64,000 bases of DNA from Chrysemys picta bellii (lineage: Eukaryota > Chordata > Testudines > Emydidae): assembly GCF_011386835.1 (NCBI RefSeq), contig NC_088792.1:234862394-234926393 (forward strand). Reading direction: 5' to 3'. Shown piece by piece: positions 11,641 through 22,690 of this stretch; within the stretch, counting starts at the first letter, position 1, and each line of letters starts with the position of its first letter. The translations under genes were made by a program, and so were the position numbers. A model generated the notes under the pieces. That model made no database searches and had not been told where the DNA came from. It worked only from the letters and a program-made list of their open reading frames with translations.

Positions 11641-12127
11641 GTCTGAAGTTATAAGGGACCATGCATGGTGGAAATGGGAGAGATGATCTCGAAATGGAGG
11701 GAAAGGATCCTGGGTGGTGACTAGTACGCCGTCCTTGGGCGCACCTTCAAAAATTTTGCCTGGGCCCTGACAATGGTTTAGGAGGGCCTTGGTTCTGACC
11801 GGGTTGGTGGCCAGTGGATCTCCTTCTACCACCTCGTCCACATCTTCTGTAAAAGTCTTGCCTTGGACGAGGGGGAGGGTAGAACCGCTGAGGCTGTGGT
11901 CTAAAGAGCCTGCACTGGGTAACTGGGACATACATCCCCAGGGAGCGCATGATGGTTCTGGAGTCTTTTAGAGAGTCCGTTTTGTCTGAGATCTTGCACT
12001 TTTCAGTCTGGTGAGACTTCCTGAGGCACTTTAAACAAGAGTCGTGGGGATCTCCCGTTGGCATAGGCTTTGAACAGGCTGAGCACGGCTTAAAGCCCGA
12101 AGCCTTGGGCATGAGCCCGGGCGGCAC
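11641..12127 (-). pseudogene. DIRS B gag with large in-frame internal deletion, running into RT linker
   Basis: The frame 11747-12127 starts near the gag N-terminus with 'SGFKPCSACSKPMPTGDPHD' and continues through 'CLKCLRKSHQTEKCK', a Cys-rich zinc-binding-like motif. It then passes directly to 'SLKDSRTIMRSLGMYVP', which belongs to the C-terminal half in element A. The frame 11476-11931 continues with 'FRDHLSHFHHAWSLITSD', the segment before RT. About 1.2 kb of gag present in element A is therefore missing, with the reading frame kept across the join. Confidence 0.75.
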
Positions 12128-12279
12128 ACCGGGAGGGACCCCTTCCAGCCCGCTAGCTTCACTTATAAACTTAAATCTATAACTAACAACTACAGTACTA
12201 CACTAAATCTATAACTAGATAACTATAAAACTACAACAATATCTAAACCGGGAAGTAAAAGCTAGGGAGAGTGGAGGAC

Positions 12280-12508
12280 AGCTATGCTGCGCTCCACAGT
12301 TCCAACGACCGCCACAGGCAGTAAGGAGGAACTGATGGGGGCACTGGGTCGGCTGGGGTATATATCCAGTGCCATGAAGGCGCCACTCCAGGGGGCTCCA
12401 CAGCCGACTCACCGGGTGTTGCTAGGGTAAAAATTCTCCGACGATTGTGCACGCGGCGTGCACACACCTAATTGGAATCGATATGAGCAAGCACTTGAAG
12501 AAGAATAA
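12280..12508 (-). repeat. DIRS B 5' terminal inverted repeat
   Basis: Inverted counterpart of 9874-10095. Shared blocks include 'ccagtgccatgaaggcgcc', 'ttgctagggtaaaaattctc' and 'cacacacctaattggaatcg'. It ends at about 12508 where gag of element A resumes. Confidence 0.8.
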
Positions 12509-14010
12509 ACCTTTCTTCTGAAAAGGTCCAGTTTCTTAGCATCTTTTTGTTTCAGGGTAGCACTCAACTGGCCTGCCTGTCCCCTTTATTAGCACCACCA
12601 GGGACCCTGGGGGAAGGTGCGAGCACAGGTAATCAATCCTGTTTGCTACTACGTAATGCTTTTTCTCTGCCCCCTTTGAAGTGGGGACCAGAGAATGAGG
12701 TGTGTGCAATATGGCCTTGACTGGTCCCATCACCGCCTCACTGATAGGCAGGGCCACTTTGGATGGAGCTGCTACAGCCAGGATATCAATAAGGCTGTGC
12801 AATATCTCTTTGAGCGCCAAGCCCAGGTTTGAAGCAACCTGCTGCAGAAGATCCTGATGAGCCCTGAAGTCACCCTGGAGAAGTAGGCTTCTGGGACCCA
12901 CAACAGCCTCATCTGGGGAGGCTGAGGTTTGTATGGAGGAGGGGCTCCTTCCTCTACCTCTACTATGTACATTGGAGGCATCTCCTGGACTTCGGTACCA
13001 GAGTCTGGATCCAGTGCCAAGCAGGAAGGAGCGGTAACCTAACTCTTGGAGACCATCAAGTAGGAGTGGTGGGAGGAAGGCACCAGTATGGGGGGAAACC
13101 CCCAGGGGTTACAGTAGGGCCACTGCATTGGCCAGCAACCTGCTGGCCAGGTGCCCACCGGGTGACCAGCAGTGAAGCTTGGGGGTGCGTAGGCTGGGTA
13201 CCAAGGGTGAGCTTTCGGTGGTACATAGGGTTCCCCTTTAGGTTCTGAAGAGGATTTCTCTCTCAGCAACCACAGAGGAGCGGTTCTGCTTCCACTTCCA
13301 ACAGTGTCAGAGTTCCGGGAACCAGTAGTGTGCCAGGGAATGGGATGCTGGTATCAGGTAGGGGTTTTTCCTGTGTGGTGCTGGGAAGGTGCCTGATGCA
13401 CCCTGTTCCCTCCTGCTTCCGGATGCCGGAGCTGGTAGGTGCCCCGGTGGGGTTGGAGGGACTGGAAGAAAGAGAAGGTCCCTAGTGGCCTGTAAAGCCT
13501 CTGGGGTTGATCGCACCAGCAGCCCACTGGTACCACGGTGGCTGCCTGGTGTCAGTGGAGGATCCTGGACTCAATGCCCTTGGTGGAGTTGACGGTGATG
13601 ACTCAGGTCCGGATATAGGAGCAACCTGGTGCGGGTCTCACTCCCCTTCCCCGCTTGTCTCTCTTTTGCACTGGCGAGTGCCCTCTCTCAGTGTGCAGTT
13701 TTTTGTGCTTTGTCCTCAGCACCAGGGATGGAGAACAGTGCCAGTAAGAGCTTGGTGCTGGGGGAGCACTTCACACTGACGCCGAAGTACTCAGCACAGA
13801 ATCGGAGCGGCAGTTCTGATAGCAGCTTCCACAAGCATAGCCTGATGTCCTGGTCTTTCATAGTGCAGGGTCTGAAGTCCCTACAGATTTTGCACTTGTC
13901 CTTTACATGAGTTTCCCCCAAGCACTTGAAGCAACTGGAGTGCGGGTCACTCACAGGTATAGGTTTGCCACAAGAGGCACAAGGTTTGAAGCCTGGGAAC
14001 TAGGGCATGC
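12509..14010 (-). pseudogene. DIRS A gag, N-terminal half, multiply frameshifted
   Basis: Minus-strand pieces in several frames. Near 13850-13990, 'FKPCASCGKPIPVSDPHSSC' is followed by 'FKCLGETHVKDKCKICR', the same Cys-rich motif as in DIRS B. Frame 13039-13269 has a Pro/Trp/Tyr-rich stretch with 'YVPPKAHPWYPAYAPPS' and 'WPYCNPWGFPPI'. Frame 12536-12901 includes 'DFRAHQDLLQQVASNLGLAL' and 'VVANRIDYLCSHLPPGSLVV'. The downstream half is at 9291-9860, beyond DIRS B. Gag would package the element RNA; this copy is dead. Confidence 0.72.
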
Positions 14011-14149
14011 CTGGCCCCTGGGGCAAAAAGTCTCTCAATGATAGGAACTATATACACTACCACTACTTGCAAAAACTATATACAGTAAACTATTAACACT
14101 ATGAATGAAGAAAGAGTCTGAAACCACTGGGAAGAAACCTTGCCAGAGC

Positions 14150-14356
14150 AAGAAAGGGTCATTCCAGCAACTGTCCCGATGGTAAGAAGGTCCAGGGCTA
14201 GTGGCACCCCTTATACCGGTGCATACGTGTGCCGCTCGAGAGGATGCTAGAGCTGGTCCATCGGATACCACTAAGGGAAAAATCTCCGGCAACAGTGCAA
14301 GCGGCATGCGCACACCTAGCATGGAATGGACATGAGCAAACACTCGAAGAAAAACT
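14150..14356 (-). repeat. DIRS A 5' terminal inverted repeat
   Basis: Inverted relative to the left end of the element: 'ccactaagggaaaaatctcc' here corresponds to the complement of 'gagatttttcccttagtgg' near 6125-6144. The outermost block is 'ggaatggacatgagcaaaca'. The two ends differ by scattered substitutions and small gaps. Confidence 0.75.
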
Positions 14357-14706
14357 GAATCTCTTGAGATGGCAAAGCTGCTAAGAACCAGGCACCAAGA
14401 ACAAGAGCATCACCTTCACTTCTCAGCTCCTATACAGAATCAATGGATGAGATCCTAGTATTGTCTGTCTCATGTCTGTGTCTGGCTGTATCTGATCAGC
14501 AAATGAGTTGCTTGCTACAAACAGTCATAGCAAAACATCTACAAGGACAGTAGGTTTTATTCTGCATGATTTAACATGCCTTCTTGTTGCAAAATTCTGA
14601 ATCCCCTCTACTTGAAATATTTGGTTTTATGTGCAGTAGCATCGTTTATGTTAAAAGATATCGCAAAGCACTTTCAAAGGATGAAGAAATTACATATTGG
14701 TAGCTT

Positions 14707-14747
14707 AGTTGCTCATGAGAAGGGTCCCTAAAGAGAGATGGGGATGG
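14707..14747 (-). repeat. 41-bp exact copy of DIRS A RT sequence outside the element
   Basis: The 41 bases 14707-14747 (beginning 'agttgctcatgagaagggtc') are identical to 9101-9141, inside the reverse-transcriptase N-terminal region of DIRS A, and in the same orientation. Similarity ends sharply on both sides. The copy lies about 350 bp outside the right end of element A. Confidence 0.85.
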
Positions 14748-15111
14748 CTTACGTACAGTTCTGGAGATTAGAACCTTTTATTTTATTAAATCCCAGGATT
14801 ATATCTCCTAAACTCTGTGACAAACTCTGTCCCATCTTCTGCAGCTACCTAGGGCCCCAGCAGTAGCAGAACAAGTGTGGGTTTTCTGTGCAAGGATTTG
14901 GGGAGACCATGCCAGAAGGGAAGGAAGCATTCTCCTGTGTGTTATGGAACCTGGTTTTGCAGGAGGCTTCTGGCTCATTCGTGTACAGCTGGGGGTAGCA
15001 GCCTAGGTGAGGCAGATCTGGATAGGAACAGGGGCAAGACCATGAATCTCCCGCTATACAAACCTGATGACCATTGAGCCCTCTTAGTGGGAGGTGCAGA
15101 AGCAACAAGGC
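14748..15111. other. Non-coding DNA before hAT-like element
   Basis: Moderately GC-rich sequence with no recognised gene. It is likely part of the same unit that resumes after 15693. Confidence 0.4.
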
Positions 15112-15693
15112 TACTGTGGCAGTGGCGCAGCTAACATGGGACATTTGAGTGGACCGTGACTTCGGGTGGATGGGCAATGATGGGGGGGGCAGAGGAGAAG
15201 GGGGGGGGGCAGGAGGGATCAGGGGGCCAGCCTCTGCCCACCCCCTCCAGTCCAGCTGGCCTTGTGTGGGGGTGATGGATGCTTTGGCCAGGGGTCCCCT
15301 GGGGCCCTGCGTACATGCACCCAGCTCCAGGAGGAGACGCCACTCTGCAGCATGCACGGCTCCTGGCACCCATCCCTGTTGCACCGCCCCATGCCAGGCC
15401 CCACTCCCCAAGGCAACAGGCCTACATATTTTGATGATCGCTGCTGCTGGGCGGGCCAGTCAGCCAACCAGCCACCCTCCTCCTGCTGTGGCATGCGCAT
15501 GCATGCATGCATGGCGCACTCGTCAGGTGCTCCACTGCTGTGCCGCTGCTGTCCCTCCTCCTCCGGTCGGGCCAGGGGTGTGTGCACCCAGCATGTGGTG
15601 TCCTCCAGGTCTGGGCAGGGCTAGTGCTGGGGTGGGCCTGGATGCTAAGTGGGTGGGCTGTGGCCTACCTGTAGCTACACCCCTGAACTGTGG
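15112..15693. mobile_element. GC-rich hAT-like non-autonomous element
   Basis: The body 15120-15685 begins 'cagtggcgcagctaac' and ends 'tagctacacccctg'. The inverted ends match imperfectly around CAGNGGNGNAGCTA. Flanks are tactgtgg (15112-15119) and aactgtgg (15686-15693), an 8-bp target duplication with one mismatch. The interior is GC-rich with G runs (15181-15209), so long open frames on both strands are compositional and have no domains. Confidence 0.65.
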
Positions 15694-16745
15694 CCTGCGT
15701 TAGTGGCCACTGTGCTGCACTGCTCCAGCTCCATGTCCTAGGGAGAGAAATCCTTTCCCTCATGCTCCATGCCTGCTGCACCAAACCCAGCTACTGGGGC
15801 TTGTTGTGAAATAAAGTATTTCTCTCTTTGAAAAGAACTAGGAGATCTTTCACTTGGAACCAAGAACTACCATAGTCGGGCAGAAGATGCCTTGATTTAG
15901 CATCTCATTTGAATGATGGCACATGTAACAGGGAAGCACAGTAGTGTGGATCTACACCCAACCTTAAGTTCCAAAGTAGGGTTTGAACTTAGAACTTTAT
16001 AGCCCAAAAGCAAAATAAGATTATTTATTTCTGTGGTTTCTTATGTTTCCGTTTGGAGTTTCCCAGTGATGAGACAGCCATAAAACATGGATGAAAACAT
16101 TTTACAAACAGAACAATACTGCAAAAGGAAGACACCCAGTGGTAAGGCACAGTATGTATAGGAAAGTATTCATCATTCATGAACAAACAAAACAAAACCA
16201 AACCCCCAAAACTAAACACCAAACCATTATATGCTGAAATAAGCAGTAACAGAGTCCAAGTAATCTTTCAGAGGGATAAAAAAAATTCAAAGTGACTCAA
16301 ACCACGCATCATTCAGATGTCAATTTTCCAGAGACACAGTTAAACATGAGAATTAAGAACAGAAAATAAATTATACACAGTAAAAACAAAGGATCTGCAA
16401 GAATGAGCCCTAATGTACAGACTAAAGTCAATGTACAGGGCTGTTGCTCCTGACCTCTTGAGTCAGCCATAAGCCAATGGCTCGGTACCAGTGTTCCCAG
16501 ATGTGCATCCCAATCCAATAGTCATTCATAGCAATAAACTGCCTGAGGCAGGCCTCAAGCCCTACCCAAGAAGTGACTTAGCTACTCAAGACCCCCCAGG
16601 TAAGAATGAAGGAGAGATCTAAACACATCTCAGTCTCTGAACAGGTTCTTGGAGCATCCTATCTGGTAGAAATCATTCAACAGATCTCATATGGAATCTC
16701 ACTAATAGAATCAAAACATTTAAAAACTGTCCATCTCCCCCAGAT
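15694..16745. other. Anonymous non-coding DNA
   Basis: No gene or bounded repeat recognised. Short A-rich runs near 16185-16215 only. Confidence 0.4.
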
Positions 16746-18030
16746 TCAGAGAATTTTAAGTTAGAAGGGACCATTACTTGATCTAGTCTGACCTCCCGTA
16801 TATCACAAGCCATTACATGTCACCCAGTTAACCCTATATTGAGCCCAATAACTTGGGTTTGACTAAAGCATAGCTTGAGTTTGGTTAAATCATAATTTCC
16901 TGAAAGGCATCCAGTCTTGATTTGAACATAAGAACTGACATACTTGGGTCAGACCAAAGGTCCATCAAGCCCAGTATCCTGTCTTCTGACAGTGGCCAAT
17001 GGCAAGTGCCCCAAAGGGAATGAACTGACAGGTTATCATCAAGTGATCCATGCCCTGTCACCCAATCCCAGCTTCTGGCAAACAGAGGCTAGGTACACCA
17101 TTCCTGCCCATCCTGGCTAATAGCCATTGATGGACCTATCCTCCATGAATCTACCTAGCTCCCTTTTGAACCCTGTTATAGTATTGGCCTATTTGAAGAC
17201 ATCAAGAGATGAAGCATCTGCCATTTCCATTGGTAGTTTGTTCCAATTTTTAAATTATTCTCACTGTTAAAAATTGGTACCTAATTTATAATTTAAATTT
17301 GTCTGGCTTCAGCTTGCACCTGTTGGTTCTTGTTATGCCTTTCTCTGCTAGATTAAAGATCACTTTAGCACCCGGTATTTTCTTCCCATGAAGGTACTTT
17401 TACACTATAATCAACAATCTCAACCTTTATGATAAACTAAACAGATCTAGTTCTTTAAGTCTCCCACTGTACGGCATTTTCTCCAGCCTTCAGGTAATTT
17501 TTGTGTCTCTTTCCTGCACCTTCTCCAATTTTTCAACATCTTTTTTAAAATGTGGAAACCAGAACTGCACAGTATTCCAGTATCAGTCTCTGCAGTATAA
17601 TATACACAAGGGTAACATCAATCCCTACCCCTACTCACTACTCCCCTGTTTATACAGCCAAGCATCACATTAGCCCTTTTTGCCACAACATCGCATTGGG
17701 AGCTCATGTTGAGATGCATGACCCTTTTGACCTCTAGATCCTTTTTAGAGTCACTGTTTTCCAGGATACAGCTGCCATTCTCTAGGTATGGCTGCATTCC
17801 CTGTCCCTAGATGTATAATTTAGCATTTGGCTGTGTTAAAAGGTCTTTTATTTGAACAGGCCCACCTTATCAAGAGATCTTGGTCACTGTGTGTGACTGC
17901 CCAGTTCCCATCATTATTTATCACTCCAGTAATCTTTGTGTCATTCACATATTATATCAGCACCGATTTTATACTTCCTGATCATTGGTGAAAATGGTGA
18001 ATAGTGTTGAAGATTGAAAATTCCAACTGA
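16746..18030 (-). mobile_element. CR1 LINE 3' region, interrupted by a second CR1
   Basis: The left end has the CR1 3'-terminal signature 'agaagggaccattacttgat' followed by 'ctagtctgacctcc', so the LINE runs on the minus strand with its 3' end at the left. Downstream blocks such as 'tggtagtttgttccaa', 'ttctccagccttcaggtaat' and 'ttatttatcactccagtaat' follow the order seen in CR1 3' regions of reptiles and birds. A parallel copy lies at 60201-60640. No open frame survives. Confidence 0.78.
16920..17197 (-). mobile_element. Second CR1-family 3' fragment inserted in the first, with 7-bp TSD
   Basis: Comparing with the uninterrupted copy near 60360-60400, 'cttgatttgaa...gacatcaag' is split here by 264 bp (16927-17190). 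The insert begins 'cataagaactgacatac' and includes 'gggtcagaccaaaggtcc', a different CR1 subfamily 3' end. It is flanked by atttgaa on both sides (16920-16926, 17191-17197). It is 5'-truncated, as is usual for CR1. Confidence 0.72.
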
Positions 18031-18199
18031 CCATCGATGCGCTTGTTCCTATGTGACTGTTGATAGGGAACTGGAGCTCTTTTAGTGCAAAACTATTTGA
18101 TTTGTGTGCACAAACGTGTGCGCATGCCTGCCCTCTTTTGTGGGCACAATTAAGCGCATACTCAACATCAGAGTCCAGCCTACAATCGTTGGAAAATAA

Positions 18200-18760
18200 G
18201 TAAAAATAAAAAACATTTTATATTTCTTTGCTGCCAGCCTAAATGGCTCTAACAAAAGAAAAATGGTGGGTACCCAATCTTAATGCTATTCCAAAGACTC
18301 AGTGGTTATGCGAGAATGAAAGATGGATATCATCAGTGATACAAATTAAAGCCACAGGACATTGCTCTTAGAATTGTAGCAAGCCTAAAACTTGAGGTCA
18401 ACATAATATTGCCTCAGTTCATTAAGCCAAAAATTTCATTCTGTTCTGTTGAAGGCTTTTTAAGTGTCCAAAGAGATCATAACTAGTGAGCTGATTGACA
18501 AGAATTCACTGATAATGTGTAAAGCACTCAGGACATTAAAGCAAGCAATCAGATTAATAACAAATCTGTTCTTGCCCTGATGTACCATTTGGAGCTATAT
18601 ATTTTCTAGTCCTATGGTCAGTAACTTGAGACAAATCTGCACCCTGTACATAAAAGGGATATATTATAGGTCAATAGGACCTACAGAGCTAGGAAATTTC
18701 TTTCCTTAAATAATTTTGTGTTATGAAATAACATACTTTTGTCTAATAAATGACTGGGAA
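18200..18760 (-). pseudogene. Decayed L1/Tx1-like reverse transcriptase
   Basis: On the minus strand a motif A-like reading, 'SLDT*KAFNRTE', lies at about 18455-18495 and resembles the L1-type SLDAEKAFDRxEW block. Upstream, 'IRARTDLLLI' resembles the G-F-I-P-G-R block, and 'LSVNSCQSAH' lies between them. Stops and frame changes are frequent, so this is an old fossil. The assignment to an L1-like rather than another LINE rests mainly on the A-E-K-A-F-D-like block. Confidence 0.45.
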
Positions 18761-21748
18761 CAATTTCCACAGAAGGGAAATAATGGCTTACTTAAAGCAC
18801 GAGTTGTCTTTCACTGGACTTTTATTGCTTTTAAAAAAATAGATTTACTATATCAAACATGATCTGCTTGCCTCATGCTTCCCTTGCTTCAGTGACTCAA
18901 ATCAATTTTGGCAAAATATTAATACAATGTAGGGTCATTAGTACTATAACAATTGTTCATACATTTCAAAATATCTGTCACCTATATTTATGATGGCTTC
19001 TTTTAGCTGTAAATTGAATGACTGTCCTTCTTAACTCTTGCTTCTTATTATTAGCCTAACAATTCAGTTTTTCTCTCAAAATTCACATAAATTGCACCAT
19101 GTATCAGTGAAGAGGATATTAAAGACTCTGTATTTTGTTTCCACTTAGTGTGGAACAGGATCTGGCCTATTATGTTCAGTATGTGGAATTAAGCTAACAG
19201 AGAAAATCAGTTTCAACATTGAGAAATGTCATGGTATGACAAAAGGTTTAGCTACAAAAGGAAAGAAAAAACAGAAATAAAAGAGAATTATCATCATTAA
19301 TCTCAAAAAGAGTATTACAAACAAACAGCTATGTCAGTTCTGAAAATTCAAGTTTCAGCATCATCCTTACTTAGTTACAATATTAGTACTGGCCCAGGCC
19401 ACATCTTGGTTTTGTTCCCATAGTTTCGCTTAAAGTTTGTTTGTTGATATATGATCCCAGAAAATCCTTCTATGAGTTGGGATCGGAAAACAGCTTAGAC
19501 CTCCACCCCTTCCTCTGTAAAGATTTTCAGAAGAACTATTGCGTTTTGTCAGACATTTGTGTCTGGGCTCAAAATCCGGGCAGAGCAAAACTTTGATTCT
19601 TTCAAAATTATTATTTTAAATAAAGGGAACTGCTCTCTCAGGCTGCAATCCTGGCCTGGGAGGCTGGAGACAGAGAGATCAGGATTATACCTTCCACTAC
19701 AATGGTACTGTAGGTTCTGCCACATGTCCCACTATATTATTATTGCAGGTTCCTCCATACTGGACTCCTGTAAGTGCATTCGCTGTAGATTTCTTTTTTT
19801 TTAACATTCAGTTTGAGAACTAAGGGGAATAGGTAATCCATGAAATTAAGCAATTTGGGGATCCCGCTGCCAGTAAAAACAGCAGAATCTGCATATTTTT
19901 GGACTTTTATTTGGTTTTCTACGTTTTCCATTTTGTGTTCTACTGTCTGATTGGTTACCTTGAATTAATGTCCTGTATAGCTCAGCTCGTACAGTAAAAT
20001 GGTTCTAGGAGTCTATCACTTTATCCATGGGGTCAAAATGCTGATACTTACTGGACTAGTACCTTTCTCTATAAAAAATCATACTGAAATCAATGGGATT
20101 ACTTGAAGAGTAAAGATGAGAGAATAAAATAGTCAGAATCTGACCATAGATGTCCCTTATGTAGATCCTTTTCACTGGGTTGAATTTCATTGTCAGTATC
20201 CAAACCACCTCTTCAAAAATACATTTAACATTTTCAGTTCACAATTCAATCTAAATTTAAAGAAAGCGTGAATTGCTACCCATCCCATGTCACAAGAGCA
20301 GAGGGAAAACAAATTCTTCAGAATAAGTGACTGTAAATTTACCTGTCCTTGGCATTTAGTGGATTTTTTTTAATCAAACACAAAATTCAGTGACTAATAA
20401 ATTGAATGTACTGCTACAGTATTACTGAATGACAACATGCAGTAGTATATTGCAGCTGAATTTAAATATAAACTTTAACTTTATGGCTTTAAAGCAAATA
20501 ATTTTAAAGCCTATAATTTTTGACAACCTAAAGTAAATCCTTCATAAACCAAAACACTGGTAGTCAGGCCTTATTCATAAATCTGATTTGATTTTTACTT
20601 TTGGAGTATTTACTAAATTATATATCAGTTTCTACACTTGCCCTGAGCTGCCTTGGAAAAAGGAATGCAAACTGACAAAGCTTCTTTATTTCCAATTATT
20701 ATTCTAATTACTTATCCCAGAGTTTGGATCATGATTGCTTTTATTTACACTCGGAGCCTACAACATTGTACTACTTCTGCATGACTGCTTGTTAAACAGA
20801 CACTTCAGACAACCATAAACAGCTCCTTTTTCTAATTAGAAATTCAGAATTTTTCAGTGGAAACAAGAGTAACATCTTTTTCAATAACAGGCACCTCAGC
20901 TGGAAAGTGGTGTTGTACGCTCCCATTCACAATAAAAGTGACTGAAAGTAAAGGAAAGCCCTAAAATAAAGACTAGGACCTATTAATCTATTACACAGGC
21001 TTTTAGGAATAAAGCATATTTACAGATGTGAAAAATTTTAATTGTTTAAAACATTTAAGAGAGTGCAGCTCTACTTTAGCAAATTACATTTATATTTATT
21101 TATTTTGCATCCAATTAAAATTGCAAAAAGAATGAGCCACTATTACTATAAAATAATGACTGGAGAAGAGCACGGTGAAATAATACATAGGTAATTGTGA
21201 CAGTTTGTTTTGAAGGTTTGTAGGCAACAGAGTGAAAGTGAAATACCAGGTTTCATTAATAAACAAATCAACATTTTATGTCTTGTTAAAATGCTTTTAC
21301 ACACAGTACATTTAGCGAAACAAAATGTTCACATCATTATATGTTAGGAAATGATGCAATTAAGTAGAAGTGACAGTCAAGTTTCCATCTGAAACTAAGG
21401 ATGGTTAATGGGAAGCACTGACACAAACTATTTTTAGTCAGAGCATAAGAAACCAACGTGACAGTGACATGCCCTACAGTCCAGATTCACAAACCTTTGA
21501 ATGACGAATTTGCTTCTTTGTACATTGTAGAGAGAAGTAACAATAATGAATTACCCAAAGAAAGTGTCTCTACTCTAATAAATATAGACAAAAAGAAGGG
21601 CACAAAGGATTTATAAACAGCAGTACTTGATTTCTGAGGAAGCTAACACAATACTGGCTCCTCATTAGGGTAGGTGTTGAGAGCCTTCAAATTGAATGGA
21701 CTTCTTTTGGTGCTGAGCATCTCACAGGTCAGGTCCTAAATAGAACAA
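18761..21748. other. Anonymous AT-rich DNA, about 3 kb
   Basis: No gene, bounded transposon or RNA gene recognised. The sequence may be intronic. Fragments of further decayed repeats cannot be excluded. Confidence 0.45.
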
Positions 21749-21749
21749 C

Positions 21750-21781
<32 letters not shown>

Positions 21782-21785
21782 TATA
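21749..21785. repeat. (TA)n(CA)n microsatellite
   Basis: A run of alternating TA followed by CA and then ATAT. Simple sequence repeat. Confidence 0.95.
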
Positions 21786-22180
21786 TTCAGGACTTCTATG
21801 ATTCATCTTGAAGCTTTACAAGTAACCCACTGCCGCATGAAAGGCAGCAAGGCTGTAGCATATGGCAAAAATGTTAATTGCTTCTAAAGAACTTTTAAGT
21901 GGCTTAGCAAAATATTACACGACCAACTGCTTCAAAGCTGCGTGTAAAATATAACTAACACACTTTGGGCTGATCCTGCTGTCCTTATCCTTCAGCTTCA
22001 ATTAACTCCAACTGACAGTAATAGTAACAACTACAGGATTGAGCCCACAGTTTTTACAATGATTTATAATTAGAAAATACAAAACAAAATCATTGTTACT
22101 GTGTGTGATAGTGAGTGAAACTTTTTCAGATCCTGACAACTGAAGTAAACTTTGTATATTTCTGTAACTAGCAAGACAGG

Positions 22181-22690
22181 CCCAGATCCACAAAGGGACT
22201 TAGGCAGTGCGACACTGAACATTGCGACACCTAATTTTTAGATGACAGAAAACCACAGGAACAACAATATGATCCACTGAGCTTGAGTTAGGTGCCTAGG
22301 CTCCCTATACAACATATGGGGAGAGAAAGACACCTAAGAATGTGATCCACAAAGACAGCATACCAGGTGCAGAGCCACCTAAGCTAGCCAATGGGAGATG
22401 TTGACAACAGGGTTGTGTGTTAAGGTCCACCCCCTCTCACAGTTAGACACCTATGTCTGGGCTCCAGGAGGTACCTAGCTCTGCCTGTGAGTCACAAGTA
22501 GGAACCCCTCTTCTGGTGACTGGAGTCAAGATGAGGTGGTGGTGCTGCCACCACTGCCTACTTTATAACTTTTAGCCTAGTTGTTAACGTACTCAGCTGG
22601 GATGCGGAAGACCTAGGTTCAATCGCCCCTTCTGGCAGAAGTAAATTATTTGAAAAGAGGTCTGCCACCTTTAAAGAGAGTGCTCTCTGG
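22181..22690. repeat. Dispersed repeat with tRNA-promoter-like boxes
   Basis: The stretch contains a reptile-type repeat style ('gatccacaaagggacttagg', 'ttaggtgcctaggctcc'). It ends in a segment with an A-box-like 'tagcctagttgtt' (22573-22585) and a B-box-like 'ggttcaatc' (22616-22624) about 31 bp apart, the spacing of a pol III type 2 promoter. No cloverleaf can be completed, so this is a possible SINE head rather than a tRNA gene. Confidence 0.45.

Larger units (their letters stand above)
9861..12508 (-). mobile_element. DIRS element B, nested in gag of DIRS A; internally deleted
   Basis: Both ends are inverted terminal repeats: left from the 'gttactcacctttgtaac' motif at 9874 to about 10095, right about 12280-12508, sharing 'cgacgattgtgcacgcgg' in opposite orientation. 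The two parts of gag of element A sit immediately outside, with a Val-Tyr coding motif near both junctions and no clear longer duplication, as expected for recombinase-mediated integration. Inside are gag, a trace of RT, RNase H and part of the recombinase, all on the minus strand. At about 2.65 kb it is half the normal length and cannot be autonomous. Confidence 0.85.
6041..14356 (-). mobile_element. DIRS-type tyrosine-recombinase retrotransposon A (outer, fossil)
   Basis: Read on the minus strand, the order is terminal repeat, gag, reverse transcriptase, RNase H, tyrosine recombinase, terminal repeat, as in the DIRS1 group. The two ends (6041-6290 and about 14150-14356) are diverged inverted copies of each other, sharing the 'gctcatgtccattccatg' block and a 'gatttttcccttagtgg' block. 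DIRS elements lack DDE integrase and LTRs and integrate through a tyrosine recombinase. All genes carry frameshifts, and gag is split by a second DIRS element at about 9861-12508. Without that insert the element is about 5.7 kb, close to the usual DIRS size. It is inactive. Confidence 0.85.

Noticed and set aside
15149..15703. 184- and 188-codon frames on opposite strands
   Set aside because: They fall in the GC-rich interior of a hAT-like element bounded by a target duplication. No domain.
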